Of a stretch of DNA of 64,000 nt, positions 1-9,321 are shown piece after piece (within the stretch, counting starts at the first letter, position 1; the number at the start of each line of letters is the position of its first letter). This DNA is from Mesorhizobium sp. CU3 (lineage in GTDB: Bacteria > Pseudomonadota > Alphaproteobacteria > Rhizobiales > Rhizobiaceae), in assembly GCF_006442965.1 (NCBI RefSeq), contig NZ_VFWX01000016.1:1-64000 (forward strand), in the 5' to 3' direction. A program made the translations under genes and the position numbers. The notes beneath the pieces are model-generated. The model was not told the origin of the DNA. It saw nothing but the letters and a program-made list of their open reading frames with translations, and did not search any database.

Positions 1-35
1 GGCGCTCGGGGGGGGGGGCGGGGGGATGGCCGAGT

Positions 36-1475
36 TCATGCGGCGCGGCGACCTGCTTTCGGCCGCAGGTTCTGGTTCATGCGGAACAGGTTCTGCGGGT
101 CGTAGCGCTGCTTGATCTCCAGCAGCCGGCGATAGTTGCCGCCATAGGCCGCCTCGACCCGGTCGACCTCGTCCTCCGGCATGAAGTTCACATAGGCCGT
201 ACCGGCGGCGTAGGGCCGTGCGTCCTCATAGATGCCGCGAGCCCAGTCGATGCAGGCCTTGTCCATTGCCGGCTCGCGCCAGCGGGCATGGACGTTCATG
301 ACGAAATGCGAGTTGCGCTGCGGAAACGCGGTGGCATCCGGCTTGACGCGGCCGGCCGCTCCGCCGACATGGCCGAAGAAGATCTCGCATTCGGGGCCAG
401 GCAGCCGCGATATCGCCGCCGTGGTGACCGTGATCGCGTCGTCGGAAAGCTCGGTGAAGTCATGGCTCTTCCAATAGTTGCGGGCGCCGGGCGCAAGCAG
501 CGGGTCGAAAGCCTGCTGCCAGCCGGTGAAGGGATTGGGACCGACGACGTCGGCGATCGGCGTGCCGATGGCGCGCAGCTTTTGCGTCGCCTTTTCGCCG
601 GCTTCAATGTCGCCGCAGTAGCACATGGCCAGCACCAGCACTTCCTTGCCGTGCCATTCGGCCGGCAGGAAGGGCAGCGGCGGTGCCTGCCGCATGACCA
701 CCCAGCAGGTCAATTCGTCGGGCGCGGTTTCGAGCGCCGCGCGATATTCCCGCAGCACCTTGGCGGCATCGGCGAAGGGATGCACGACGAGCCCCGACAG
801 AACTTGCGGCCCAAACTGGTGGAGCTGGAATTCGAACGCCGTGACGATGCCGAAATTGCCGCCGCCGCCACGCAGCGCCCAGAACAGGTCCGGGTTCTCG
901 CTCTGACTGGCGCGCAGCAACTTGCCGTCGGCGGTGACCACGTCCGCTGAGACCAGATTGTCGATGGTCAGGCCGAATTTGCGCGTGATCCAGCCGAAGC
1001 CGCCGCCCAGCGTCAGACCCGCGATCCCGGTGGTCGAATTGATGCCGGTCGGCAGGGCCAGTCCGAAGGCCTGGGTTTCGCGGTCGACATCGGCAAGTGT
1101 AGCGCCCGGTCCGACCCATGCCCGCTTCGCTCCGATATCGACCCGCACCGATTTCATCAGCGAGAGGTCGATCATCAGCCCGCCTTCGCAGACGGCACTG
1201 CCGGCAATGTTGTGGCCGCAGCCGCGCACCGAGACGAGAAGATTGTTATCCCTGGCGAAATTTACCGCGGTGACCACGTCGGAAGCGCCGACGCAACACA
1301 CGATCAGCCCCGGCCGGCGATCGATCATGCCATTCCAGATCCCGCGGACCCCGTTATAGGCGGCATCGCCTTCCCGCAGCACGGTGCCGCGTATCTGTGC
1401 CGAAAATGCTTCGAGGGCTGCGGAATCGACGGTCGTCCTGCCGCCTTCAAGGGCGGCAAAGCTCATGGCGTTCAT
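36..1475 (-). CDS. FAD-binding oxidoreductase, berberine-bridge (BBE)/PCMH type
   Basis: A 479-residue flavoprotein of the VAO/PCMH fold that oxidises an unidentified substrate with covalent FAD. The PCMH domain covers roughly residues 50-225. The RGCGHNIAG motif carries the histidine (about residue 88) that usually binds FAD. The position of the second linkage, a cysteine in bicovalent family members, reads GIAGLTLGGGFGW without Cys, so attachment is probably through His only. The C-terminal BBE tail (YVNFMPEDE ... YDPQNLFRMNQNL) is complete. The start at 1475 is preceded by GGGAGGAAATC; the frame continues upstream but without a better ribosome site. It lies 200 bases beyond the amidinotransferase-like gene on the same strand and may belong to that catabolic unit. 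The family is certain, the substrate unknown. Confidence 0.88.
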   Translation of the reverse strand: MNAMSFAALEGGRTTVDSAALEAFSAQIRGTVLREGDAAYNGVRGIWNGMIDRRPGLIVCCVGASDVVTAVNFARDNNLLVSVRGCGHNIAGSAVCEGGLMIDLSLMKSVRVDIGAKRAWVGPGATLADVDRETQAFGLALPTGINSTTGIAGLTLGGGFGWITRKFGLTIDNLVSADVVTADGKLLRASQSENPDLFWALRGGGGNFGIVTAFEFQLHQFGPQVLSGLVVHPFADAAKVLREYRAALETAPDELTCWVVMRQAPPLPFLPAEWHGKEVLVLAMCYCGDIEAGEKATQKLRAIGTPIADVVGPNPFTGWQQAFDPLLAPGARNYWKSHDFTELSDDAITVTTAAISRLPGPECEIFFGHVGGAAGRVKPDATAFPQRNSHFVMNVHARWREPAMDKACIDWARGIYEDARPYAAGTAYVNFMPEDEVDRVEAAYGGNYRRLLEIKQRYDPQNLFRMNQNLRPKAGRRAA

Positions 1476-1677
1476 GATTTCCTCCCGATCTTGTTGAGCC
1501 CCTCCCCGCAATATTAGTGTGCGCTCATGTTATCTTTCGCGCAAGGTTTCGTCGGCCGTGCAGCCGGCGCTGCCGAGCGATAAATCGAGCTAGACGAAGC
1601 GGGATAGTTCAAGCCTACGCACCTCTCGACCCAGCAGGAGAGGTGTGAAGGTTGCCGCTCTACTGGATTGCCCGATC

Positions 1678-2610
1678 TTACGCCGGCACGCGCTTCAGAG
1701 CCTGCGCCATGCAGTGGATGCCGCCGCCGGTCTTGGAGATCTCGCTCATGTCGATCGCCGCAACCTCGAAGCCGCGCGCCTTCAACTGGCCGATCAGGCT
1801 CTTGCTGGAGGTCGGCGCGATCACCCTGTCCTTGCCGAGCGACATGAAGTTGCAGCCGAGCGCCATCGTGTCCTGAAAAGGCACGTCGATGATCTCGTGG
1901 CCCTTGCCCTTCAGCCAGTCGACGATGCCGGGCTCGGTGCAGGCGAGGCAGACCGCGGTGAGCTTTTCGGCGATCGGCACGACCATCAGGTCGATATGGA
2001 CATAGTACTCGTCGATGAAGGCGATACGGGTCTCCCAACCTTCCTTGTCGAACCAGGCCTGGACCTGGCGCGCGCCTTCTTCCTGGGTACGGGCGCCGCC
2101 GCAGCCGATCAGCACGACGCCGTCCTCGATGACGTTGAAGTCGCCGCCCTCGAAGGTGCCGGCAGTGACCATGTCGTAGATCGGGATCCCGAGCTTCTCA
2201 TAGGTGCGGATGGCGGCGTAGTTCTCGCCGCGCCGCCACCAGTTGGCCATGGCCGTGATGAAGGCGCCGTAAGGCGTCATGACGCTGGAATCGCGCGAAT
2301 AGACCTGCATCGGCAGTTCCGGCGTCGGCTCGTGCCAGTGGATGGTGACGCCGAAATGCTCGTAGGCGGCGACGAGGTCCTTGTGCTGCGCCTGGGCGAT
2401 CTGAACGTTGCAGGGCGCCTCGCGCAGATGCTTCCTCGACAGCGAGCTGGTCGACAGATGCCTGAGGAAATTGGGCGAGCCGAGCAGGACGTCGGTCAGC
2501 ACGTCGGTCTCGTTGGCGAAACCCCAGGCGGTCAGCGGCTTGGTGCCGCCATTGGGGTTGCGGCGCTGCAGCGAGAACGGCTCGGCGACGATGCGGTCAT
2601 GGACGGTCAT
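1678..2610 (-). CDS. Amidinotransferase-fold hydrolase (arginine deiminase/DDAH-like)
   Basis: A 310-residue enzyme of the guanidino-group-modifying superfamily (Amidinotransf domain). It should hydrolyse or transfer the guanidine group of an arginine-like compound through a Cys-His-acid triad. Visible landmarks are YSRDSS (Asp about 107), EGGDF (154-158), YVHIDL (His about 205) and the nucleophile motif GGGIHC near the C terminus (Cys about 300). The length fits DDAH/deiminase-type enzymes better than the ~400-residue classical arginine deiminases. The start at 2610 has a GAGGAGA ribosome site; the longer frame upstream overlaps the M20 gene and looks non-coding. It lies 26 bases downstream of the M20 amidohydrolase, so the two are probably co-transcribed. 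Family sure; substrate open. Confidence 0.85.
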   Translation of the reverse strand: MTVHDRIVAEPFSLQRRNPNGGTKPLTAWGFANETDVLTDVLLGSPNFLRHLSTSSLSRKHLREAPCNVQIAQAQHKDLVAAYEHFGVTIHWHEPTPELPMQVYSRDSSVMTPYGAFITAMANWWRRGENYAAIRTYEKLGIPIYDMVTAGTFEGGDFNVIEDGVVLIGCGGARTQEEGARQVQAWFDKEGWETRIAFIDEYYVHIDLMVVPIAEKLTAVCLACTEPGIVDWLKGKGHEIIDVPFQDTMALGCNFMSLGKDRVIAPTSSKSLIGQLKARGFEVAAIDMSEISKTGGGIHCMAQALKRVPA

Positions 2611-2635
2611 GGTGTTCTCCTCGATTTGATCTTTG

Positions 2636-4231
2636 TCATGCGGTGGAAGCGGCCGGGATCCACCAGTCGCGCCCGCGCCAGGTGTTGACATATTCCGGCC
2701 AGCGGAAATTGATCGGCGGTTCGTAGTCGCAGAGCGGCGCGATCCAGTTCGAGCCGCCGACACCGCCGCCGGTGCGCCTGATGAACTCGTCCATGGCGGC
2801 ATCGCGCGCGGCTTTGTCCTCCAGCAAGCGCAACGCGGTCAGCGCCACTGTCTTGGCGGCGCAGGTGACCATCGGATCGATGGTGGCTGAAATGCCGCCC
2901 AGCGCGTTCATAGCCCAGGATGGATAGGCATGGCCGTTGATCGCGCGCAGCGCCGGACGGGCGACGTAGAAGCGCGACGTCGGCGCGTGCCAGCTCATGT
3001 CGGTGTAGTCGTCGGAGGTGGAGTTCACCTGCGATGGCGGCAAGTCGCGGCGCAGGATCGCCTCGGCTTCCTGCGGCGCGATCAGCCGCTCCAACTCGTC
3101 GATGAAGGGATTGTCGGTCGCCTCGCCGCCGGCATTGACCTGGATTTCGCGGGCGATGGCCTTTGCTTCCTCGCTCCACTGCGGCGCCCCGACGGTGGAG
3201 AGCGCGGCATAGGTGATCTCGGCCATGGCGTGGTTGGCCAGGCCCGGACGCGACTTCGACACCCAGTGACGCTCATAGCGGCAGCCGCTCATTTTGGCCG
3301 CCGCTTCGGCGTTGCGATCGAGCACGGCGGTGACCTGCTCGGCCATGGCGATGGTTGGCACGCGGATCATGTACTGGATTTCGGCCAACCCCGCCGGCAG
3401 ATTGTCGGCGGTCGCCTGGCCGGCGGTGAGGATCGCCTCGCTGATCGACCAGCCGCCCTGATGGGTCAGCATGGAATCGCGCAGCGCCTTGGAGGCCATG
3501 TACATCATCATCAGCGCGTCATTGGCGCCTGGCGCGCGGACCGCCGAATGCGCCTGCGGAATCGGCGCGCCATCGCCTGCCGCGCGTCCCCAGCTTTCCG
3601 GCTCGTCGCAGACGAAGCGGTAGATCATCGCGTAGGCGGCGCCGCAATGCGTGTCCCAGCGCGCGGTGTTGCAGAGCGGCAGCATGTAGAAGGGATGGAA
3701 GGAGATCATGCCGGCGAGGCCGTCATAATAGCCCTTGGCCGCATGGATCGGCTTCGAGCCCCTCACCTTCTCAGCCGGCTCGCCGGTGAAGCGCAGCGTG
3801 CCCGTGATGCCGTGCTCCAGCATCGCCGCCTTGGTGGCGAGCAATCCGCCGAGGCTGCCGATGCCGAGGCCTGAATGCGGATCGGTGTGGCCGCCGGCCT
3901 CGACGCCGAGACCGTCGCGGGGGCGTTTCACGGTGGCCGCATCCTGGCAGTTGCCGGGCACGGCGTCATACTCGCCATACATGCCGATTGTCGGGCCGTC
4001 GCCATTGGTCCAGTGGGCGCAGAAGGCCGTCGGCATGCCGCCCGAGCCTTCCTCGACCGAAAAGCCCTCGCGCTTCAGCCGGTCGACATACCAGGCGGCC
4101 GATTGATACTCGCGCCAGGCGGTCTCGCCGAAATCGAAGATGGTGCGCGTCCAAGCCGACAGAAGCGGCTGGATGCCGTCGATGCAGGCCAGCGCGGTTT
4201 CCTGCGCCGATGTCGTCACCGGTTTGTCCAT
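2636..4231 (-). CDS. M20 amidohydrolase, AbgB-like
   Basis: A 531-residue metallohydrolase resembling p-aminobenzoyl-glutamate utilisation protein B and other M20 peptidases/amidohydrolases, which cleave an amide bond with two bound metal ions. The metal-site region reads GMYGEYDAVPG, then AGGHTDPHSGLG, with a long dimerisation insert and a C-terminal segment (NSTSDDYTDMSWH) typical of AbgB. It is slightly longer than usual AbgB (~480). The start MDKPVTTSAQ is chosen because it is the nearest plausible one; its ribosome site is weak and an alternative exists 33 bases upstream. It is divergent from the LysR gene at 4315, and the 83-base gap presumably holds both promoters. It could be a hydrolase for any N-acylated amine; para-aminobenzoyl-glutamate itself is not implied. 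Confidence 0.85.
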   Translation of the reverse strand: MDKPVTTSAQETALACIDGIQPLLSAWTRTIFDFGETAWREYQSAAWYVDRLKREGFSVEEGSGGMPTAFCAHWTNGDGPTIGMYGEYDAVPGNCQDAATVKRPRDGLGVEAGGHTDPHSGLGIGSLGGLLATKAAMLEHGITGTLRFTGEPAEKVRGSKPIHAAKGYYDGLAGMISFHPFYMLPLCNTARWDTHCGAAYAMIYRFVCDEPESWGRAAGDGAPIPQAHSAVRAPGANDALMMMYMASKALRDSMLTHQGGWSISEAILTAGQATADNLPAGLAEIQYMIRVPTIAMAEQVTAVLDRNAEAAAKMSGCRYERHWVSKSRPGLANHAMAEITYAALSTVGAPQWSEEAKAIAREIQVNAGGEATDNPFIDELERLIAPQEAEAILRRDLPPSQVNSTSDDYTDMSWHAPTSRFYVARPALRAINGHAYPSWAMNALGGISATIDPMVTCAAKTVALTALRLLEDKAARDAAMDEFIRRTGGGVGGSNWIAPLCDYEPPINFRWPEYVNTWRGRDWWIPAASTA

Positions 4232-4314
4232 AAGCCCCAAGAAAGCAGTGAAGCGGCTCGGCAAAAAGTGATATGTTTTCCCGGCTCGTGCAAATTCGGT
4301 TCACCTGAGGTCCC

Positions 4315-5202
4315 TTGCGTATACCATCCACGCAGGCGCTGCGCGCCCTCGACAGCTTTGCCCGCCACGGCAGCGTGTGGCGCGCAGCCGACGAACTCCA
4401 CCTCACCCGAAGCGCCGTCTCGCATCAGCTGAGGCTGCTCGAACGCGACCTCGGCTTCGATCTGTTGCAGCGCATCGGCAAGGGCGTTGCGCTGACGCCG
4501 CGCGGCCAGCGCTATGCGTCGGATGTGCGCAAGGCGTTGACCGTGCTCGGCGACGCGGGAACGCAGAACAACGGCGCCGGTGTCGGCGGCTCCTTCGCCA
4601 TCTCCTGCCCGCCGGGCTTCGCCTCGATGTTTTTGTGCACCCATATCGGCGAGTTCCAGCAGATGTACCCCGACGTAGCGCTCTCGGTGCTGACGCCGCG
4701 CCGGCTCGACGACGTCTCCAATCCGGAAGCCGACGCCTTCATCGCCTTCGGCGTCGGCAACTGGCCGAACCGCGCCGTGGAGCTTTTGTGCGAGGTTCAC
4801 TTCACGCCGCTCTGCAGCCCGACATTGCTCAACAAGGTGGGTGGCTTTTCCAAACCGGCCGACGTGCTGCGCGCCAACCTGCTTCATCTATCCGACACCG
4901 AGGACTGGGCGCGCTGGCTGGCGTTGTCCAAGGTGGAAAATCCCGACACCGAAGGCGGCATTTTCTTTTCCGACATGAACCTCGTCTTCTCGGCGGCGAT
5001 CGCCGGCCAGGGCATCGCCATGGGCGATGAGTTGACCGGACGCCGGGCGCTGAGCGAGGGCCGGCTGGTCAAGCCGTTCGAAGCGTCGGTGCCGTCGCCG
5101 CGGTCGTATTTCCTGGTGTTCGAGCACGCGAAGGCGGCGCACCCGGTGCTAAACGCATTCAGCGACTGGCTCAGGGCGAAGCTGTCGGAGAACAGGCTTT
5201 AG
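4315..5202 (+). CDS. LysR-family transcriptional regulator
   Basis: A 295-residue regulator with an N-terminal winged HTH (residues 3-62; ALRALDSFARHGSVWRAADE followed by LTRSAVSHQLRLLE) and a periplasmic-binding-protein-like effector domain from about 90. Its N-terminus resembles GcvA/AmpR-type LysR proteins. Translation starts at TTG with TGAGGT just upstream. It sits between the divergent amidohydrolase genes and the ABC importer on its own strand, so it most likely controls both in response to the imported compound. The effector is not predictable from sequence. Confidence 0.92.
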   Translation: MRIPSTQALRALDSFARHGSVWRAADELHLTRSAVSHQLRLLERDLGFDLLQRIGKGVALTPRGQRYASDVRKALTVLGDAGTQNNGAGVGGSFAISCPPGFASMFLCTHIGEFQQMYPDVALSVLTPRRLDDVSNPEADAFIAFGVGNWPNRAVELLCEVHFTPLCSPTLLNKVGGFSKPADVLRANLLHLSDTEDWARWLALSKVENPDTEGGIFFSDMNLVFSAAIAGQGIAMGDELTGRRALSEGRLVKPFEASVPSPRSYFLVFEHAKAAHPVLNAFSDWLRAKLSENRL

Positions 5203-5327
5203 ACGTCTGTCACGTCGCCGCGCAGTTCCACCCGTGAATCAAATTTGCCGATCAGGCGAAAACTATTCGGTTGCGGTGAACGCGCGCCGTGCCTACGATT
5301 TCATCGGGAACTGAGGAAAGAGCCAGG

Positions 5328-6422
5328 ATGCAGCAACCCGGCCGGGCCGCAGAAATCAAAGCGAATGGGATCGGCAAGAGCTTCGGCTCGTTCCGGGCGC
5401 TCGACAATCTGTCGCTCGATATCGGCCGCGGCGAGTTCCTGACGCTGCTCGGGCCTTCCGGCTCCGGCAAGACCACCTTTCTGATGATCCTCGCCGGCTT
5501 CGTGCAGCCGAGCGAAGGCAAGCTTTTCAGCGACGGCGTCGACATCACCAACCGCCCAGCCGAGCAGCGCGCCGCCGGCATGGTGTTCCAGGGTTATGCG
5601 CTGTTTCCGCATATGAGCGTCGAGCAGAACATCGCCTTCCCGCTCAAGGTGCGCAAGAAATCCGCTACCGAGATCAAGCAACGCGTCGGCGAGATGGTCG
5701 AGCGCGTCGGGCTGAAAGGCCACGAGAAAAAACTGCCGGCGCAGCTTTCGGGCGGCCAGCAGCAGCGCGTTGCGTTGGCCCGCGCGCTGGTGTTCGAGCC
5801 GGGCGTTTTGCTCCTCGACGAGCCGTTCTCGGCGCTGGACAAGAGCCTGCGCGGCCAGATGCAGGCCGAGATGAAGCGGCTGCACCAGGAGACCGGCACC
5901 ACCTTCGTCTTCGTCACCCACGACCAGAGCGAGGCGCTAGCGCTATCGTCGCGCGTCGCCATCTTCAACCACGGCAAGCTGCTGCAGGTGGGCAGGCCCG
6001 ACGAGGTCTACGACCGACCTGCCAACCGCTTCGTCGCCGAGTTCCTGGGCGAGATCAACATGCTGCCGGTGAAGGGCGTGAAGTCCGCCGACGGCGGCGC
6101 GACGGGCCTGTGCGAAGACCGAGCGGTCAACATGCGCTGCAAGGCCGAGGCGATCAAAGGCGACGCGATCCTCGCCATCCGTCCCGAGGACATGTCGATC
6201 GCCGCGGAAGCCTCAGTCAACCAGAACGGCATTGCCGCGACGGCCGTCGCCTCGACCTATCTGGGCGCCGCGACCAAGCTCGACCTGACCACGCGCCAGG
6301 GCGCGAAAGTCACGGTCTCGGTGCCGAACGAGGTCGCGGCCTCAGCGCTGAGCAAGGGCAATTCCGTCTGGCTGACCTGGCCGGCCGAAAAAGGTTTCCT
6401 CCTTCCGGACGGAGGACAATGA
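5328..6422 (+). CDS. ABC importer ATPase, PotA-like (polyamine/opine/Fe family)
   Basis: A 364-residue ATP-binding subunit. It shows Walker A GPSGSGKTT, Q-loop VFQGYALFPHM, signature LSGGQQQRVALA, Walker B VLLLDEPFSALD and the switch His in FVTHDQSEA, then a C-terminal TOBE-like regulatory domain (from about residue 240) as in PotA/FbpC-type ATPases. The annotated ATG follows AGGAAAGAGCCAGG; an in-frame GTG 39 bases upstream is less likely. It is the first gene of a four-gene importer operon running to 9272 and starts 125 bases after the LysR gene on the same strand. Confidence 0.93.
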   Translation: MQQPGRAAEIKANGIGKSFGSFRALDNLSLDIGRGEFLTLLGPSGSGKTTFLMILAGFVQPSEGKLFSDGVDITNRPAEQRAAGMVFQGYALFPHMSVEQNIAFPLKVRKKSATEIKQRVGEMVERVGLKGHEKKLPAQLSGGQQQRVALARALVFEPGVLLLDEPFSALDKSLRGQMQAEMKRLHQETGTTFVFVTHDQSEALALSSRVAIFNHGKLLQVGRPDEVYDRPANRFVAEFLGEINMLPVKGVKSADGGATGLCEDRAVNMRCKAEAIKGDAILAIRPEDMSIAAEASVNQNGIAATAVASTYLGAATKLDLTTRQGAKVTVSVPNEVAASALSKGNSVWLTWPAEKGFLLPDGGQ

Positions 6423-6490
6423 GCGCTGCTGCGGCCCGACTTCGCCGCACCGGCTTCCGGATCAGATCAACGACAACAAGGGGAACTGAC

Positions 6491-7606
6491 ATGACGAACG
6501 ACACGAAGAAACAGGCGATGGAAAACCTTGCCGAGCGGGCGAAGCGCGGCGAGATCTCGCGCCGCCAGTTCGCGCAGCTTGCCGGCCTGGTGCTGGCCGG
6601 CACGCCTATGCTGCTGCGTTCGACCGGCGCCTATGCCGAGACCAAGGGGCTGGTGCTGGTCAACTGGGGCGGCGACGCCATCACGGCCTACGACGCGGCT
6701 TACGGCCAGGCCTTCACCAAGGACACCGGCATCCCGGTCAAGATGGACGGCTCGGGCCCGACCGAAGGCGCGATCGCCGCGCAGTTCAAGAGCGGCGCGC
6801 CGACCTGGGATCTCGTCGATGTCGATCCGTTTTCGGCAATCACGCTTGGTGGCCAGGGCATGCTCGAGCCGATCGACTACAAGGTCGTTGACAAGAGCAA
6901 GATGCGACCGGGCTTCGGCTGGGAATATGCCGCCTCGACCTATTTCTTCTCCTATGTCATCGCCTACGACTCGCAGAAGTTCGGCTCCAACGCGCCGACC
7001 GGCATGGCCGACTTCTTCGACGTCAAGAAATTCCCGGGCAAGCGCTCGCTCTACAAATGGGGCGTGTCGAGCTGGGAAGCAGCGCTTCTCGCCGACGGCG
7101 TGGCGCCGGCCTCGCTCTACCCGCTCGATCTGAAGCGCGCGCATGACAAGATCGCCGCCTTCAAGGAAAACGTCGTCTCCTACTGGGGTGGCGGCGCCGA
7201 GAGCCAGAGCGTGCTGCTCAACGGCGAAGCCTCGATGGCGATCGTGTGGTCGACGCGCGCCTCGCTGATCGAACAGGACTCCGGCGGCCAGATCAAGTTC
7301 ATCTGGGACCAGGGTCTGATCTCGCCCGGCGCACTGGCGGTGCTGAAGAACAATCCCGGCGGCAAGGACGCGGCGATGAAGTTCATCGCCAGCACGCAGG
7401 ATCCGCAAAAGGAACTGGTGATGTTCGACAAGCTCGGCCAGGGCCCGGCGAACCCGGCGGCCGACGCGCTGATCCCGGCCGACAAGAAGCGCATCAATCC
7501 GGTCGATCCGGAAAACATGAAGAAGCAGATCGCGCTCGACATGGAGTGGTACGCCAAGAATTACGGCGCAGCGCTCGACGAATACACCAAGATCATCTCG
7601 GCCTGA
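6491..7606 (+). CDS. ABC importer substrate-binding protein, PotD-like, Tat-exported
   Basis: A 371-residue periplasmic solute-binding protein of the spermidine/putrescine-like cluster. The N-terminus holds a twin-arginine motif (SRRQFAQL, Arg 24-25), a hydrophobic stretch and a cleavage site after AYA (about residue 49), so export is by Tat, as in many rhizobial binding proteins of this group. The mature part starts LVLVNWGGD and contains DLVDVDPF and WGGGAESQS. The start follows AAGGGGA; the longer open frame upstream overlaps the ATPase gene and is not used. It defines the importer's specificity, which motifs alone do not reveal. Confidence 0.92.
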   Translation: MTNDTKKQAMENLAERAKRGEISRRQFAQLAGLVLAGTPMLLRSTGAYAETKGLVLVNWGGDAITAYDAAYGQAFTKDTGIPVKMDGSGPTEGAIAAQFKSGAPTWDLVDVDPFSAITLGGQGMLEPIDYKVVDKSKMRPGFGWEYAASTYFFSYVIAYDSQKFGSNAPTGMADFFDVKKFPGKRSLYKWGVSSWEAALLADGVAPASLYPLDLKRAHDKIAAFKENVVSYWGGGAESQSVLLNGEASMAIVWSTRASLIEQDSGGQIKFIWDQGLISPGALAVLKNNPGGKDAAMKFIASTQDPQKELVMFDKLGQGPANPAADALIPADKKRINPVDPENMKKQIALDMEWYAKNYGAALDEYTKIISA

Positions 7607-7627
7607 TCGGCCGAGATTTTCGTCCCA

Positions 7628-8461
7628 ATGAGAGGCACCCTCTCCGACAGGATGGGCGCGGCGCTGTTGATGGCGCCGCTGCTCCTGTTCCTTGTGCTTG
7701 CCTATGCCTGGCCCTTCCTCGGCGTGGTCAAATGGAGCTTCACGCTTCCAACGCCCGGGCTGGAGCAGTACCACGCCTTGCTTACCGACGACCTCGTCCA
7801 GTCGGTGTTCATCCGCACGCTGCGCATCGCGGCGATCGTCACCATCGTTTCGGTCACCGCCGCCTATGCCATCACCGTGGTCTGGGTGCGCGGCTCACCC
7901 GTGCAGCGCGTGCTTGCCGAATTCTGCATCCTGGTGCCGTTCTGGATCTCGGTGCTTACGCGCGCCTTCGGCTGGGTGGCGCTCTTGTCCAATCGCGGCC
8001 TGATCAACACCTGGCTGCAATCGATCGGCTTCATTTCCGAGCCGCTGACTTTGGTGCGTAACGAATTCGGCGTCATCGTCGGCATGTCGCATTTCCTCAT
8101 CCCCTTCGCGGTGTTTCCGCTGGCGTCCGCCATGCGCAGCCTGGACGAGCGCGTGCTGCTCGCGGCGCGCGGATTGGGCTCCAGCCGCATGCGCACCTTC
8201 TGGACGGTGTTCGTGCCGATGACGCGTTCGGGCATCATCGGCTCGGCGATGATCACCTTCGTCTTCTCGCTCGGCTTCTTCGTCACGCCAGCGATCCTGG
8301 GCGGCGGCCGCAGCGTGATGATCGCTGAGCTGATCTATCTGCGCATCTTCCAGAGCCCGGACTGGGGGCTGGGCGCGGCGATCAGCGTCGTGCTGGTGGT
8401 ATTCGTCGGTGCGCTGATGGCGCTCTTGTTCCGCTACGTCAAACCGAAGCAGTTGGTGTAG
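7628..8461 (+). CDS. ABC importer permease, PotB-like
   Basis: A 277-residue inner-membrane permease with about six hydrophobic segments, the first at residues 12-32. A cytoplasmic EAA-type loop (LLAARGLGSSRMRTFWTVFVP) contacts the ATPase. It lies 21 bases after the binding-protein gene and 4 bases before the second permease, so it belongs to the same operon. It forms the translocation channel with the 8466-9272 product. Confidence 0.92.
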   Translation: MRGTLSDRMGAALLMAPLLLFLVLAYAWPFLGVVKWSFTLPTPGLEQYHALLTDDLVQSVFIRTLRIAAIVTIVSVTAAYAITVVWVRGSPVQRVLAEFCILVPFWISVLTRAFGWVALLSNRGLINTWLQSIGFISEPLTLVRNEFGVIVGMSHFLIPFAVFPLASAMRSLDERVLLAARGLGSSRMRTFWTVFVPMTRSGIIGSAMITFVFSLGFFVTPAILGGGRSVMIAELIYLRIFQSPDWGLGAAISVVLVVFVGALMALLFRYVKPKQLV

Positions 8462-8465
8462 CGCG

Positions 8466-9272
8466 ATGCCGACCTACCGTCCCGGTCCCGTATCGCTGAT
8501 TCTCGCCGTGCTGGTGGCGCTGTTCCTGCTGATGCCGCTGCTTGCCGTCATCCCGGTGTCGCTGACGCCGAGCCGCATGCTGACCATGCCGACCGGGGAA
8601 TTGTCGCTGCGCCACTACCGCTCGCTAATCGAGGACCCGCGCTGGCTGGACTCGATCCTTCTGTCGCTCAGGATCGGCGTGGTGAGCAGCGTGTTTTCGA
8701 CCGTGCTGGCGCTTACTTTCAGCCTGGGCGTCTGGATGTTCCAGCCGCGCTTCACGGCGGCCCTTGTCGGCTTCGTGCTCTTGCCGATGGTGGTGCCGCC
8801 GGTGGTCTCGGCCGTGACGCTCTATTTCCTGTTGACCTCGATCTCCGGCGTCACCTCCTTCTTCGGCTACGACACGTGGCTGGGGGTGGCGATGGCGCAT
8901 TCGGTGATGACGGTGCCCTTCGCCACTGTGCTGATCCTGGTCGCGCTCAGCCAGCTCGACCGGCGCATCGACCTTGCCGCTCGCGGGCTGGGCGCCACCG
9001 TGTGGGAGCGCGCGACGCGCGTCATCATCCCCAACATCAAGTTCGGCATCGTCACCGCGGCGCTGCTCTCCTTCGTGCTTTCCTGGGAAGAAATCGGCGT
9101 GACCCTGTTCATCACCTCGGTCAACGCCATCACCTTGCCCCGCCTGATGTGGATGGGTCTGCGCGACAACATCGACCCGGCGATCGCGGCGCTTTCGGTG
9201 ATCCTGATCGTCATCACCGTTCTGGTGCTCGCGGTGCGCAGCCTGGTAACCAGGCAGCGCAGCGCTTCGTAG
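8466..9272 (+). CDS. ABC importer permease, PotC-like
   Basis: The 268-residue partner permease. It has several membrane-spanning segments, starting around residues 7-30, and an EAA-type loop (IDLAARGLGATVWERATRVI). It is the last gene of the importer operon; the hairpin at 9300-9321 follows 27 bases after its stop codon. The subunit order ATPase, binding protein, permease, permease is typical of polyamine/opine-type importers. Confidence 0.92.
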   Translation: MPTYRPGPVSLILAVLVALFLLMPLLAVIPVSLTPSRMLTMPTGELSLRHYRSLIEDPRWLDSILLSLRIGVVSSVFSTVLALTFSLGVWMFQPRFTAALVGFVLLPMVVPPVVSAVTLYFLLTSISGVTSFFGYDTWLGVAMAHSVMTVPFATVLILVALSQLDRRIDLAARGLGATVWERATRVIIPNIKFGIVTAALLSFVLSWEEIGVTLFITSVNAITLPRLMWMGLRDNIDPAIAALSVILIVITVLVLAVRSLVTRQRSAS

Positions 9273-9299
9273 AGCGGCGGGCGGTTCCAGAAAGTAAAA

Positions 9300-9321
9300 G
9301 GCCCGCCGGGAGCGGCGGGCC
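9300..9321. terminator. Hairpin after the importer operon
   Basis: A perfect 9-base-pair stem (GGCCCGCCG / CGGCGGGCC) with a GGAG loop. The T-rich side lies on the minus strand, where the stem is followed by CTTTTACTTT, while on the plus strand an A-rich stretch precedes the stem. It may work in either direction but looks stronger for minus-strand transcripts coming from the 9.8-10.2 kb side. Confidence 0.6.

Noticed and set aside
4216..4887. Long minus-strand frame under the LysR gene
   Set aside because: Lies opposite the LysR gene with no domain; typical high-GC antisense frame.
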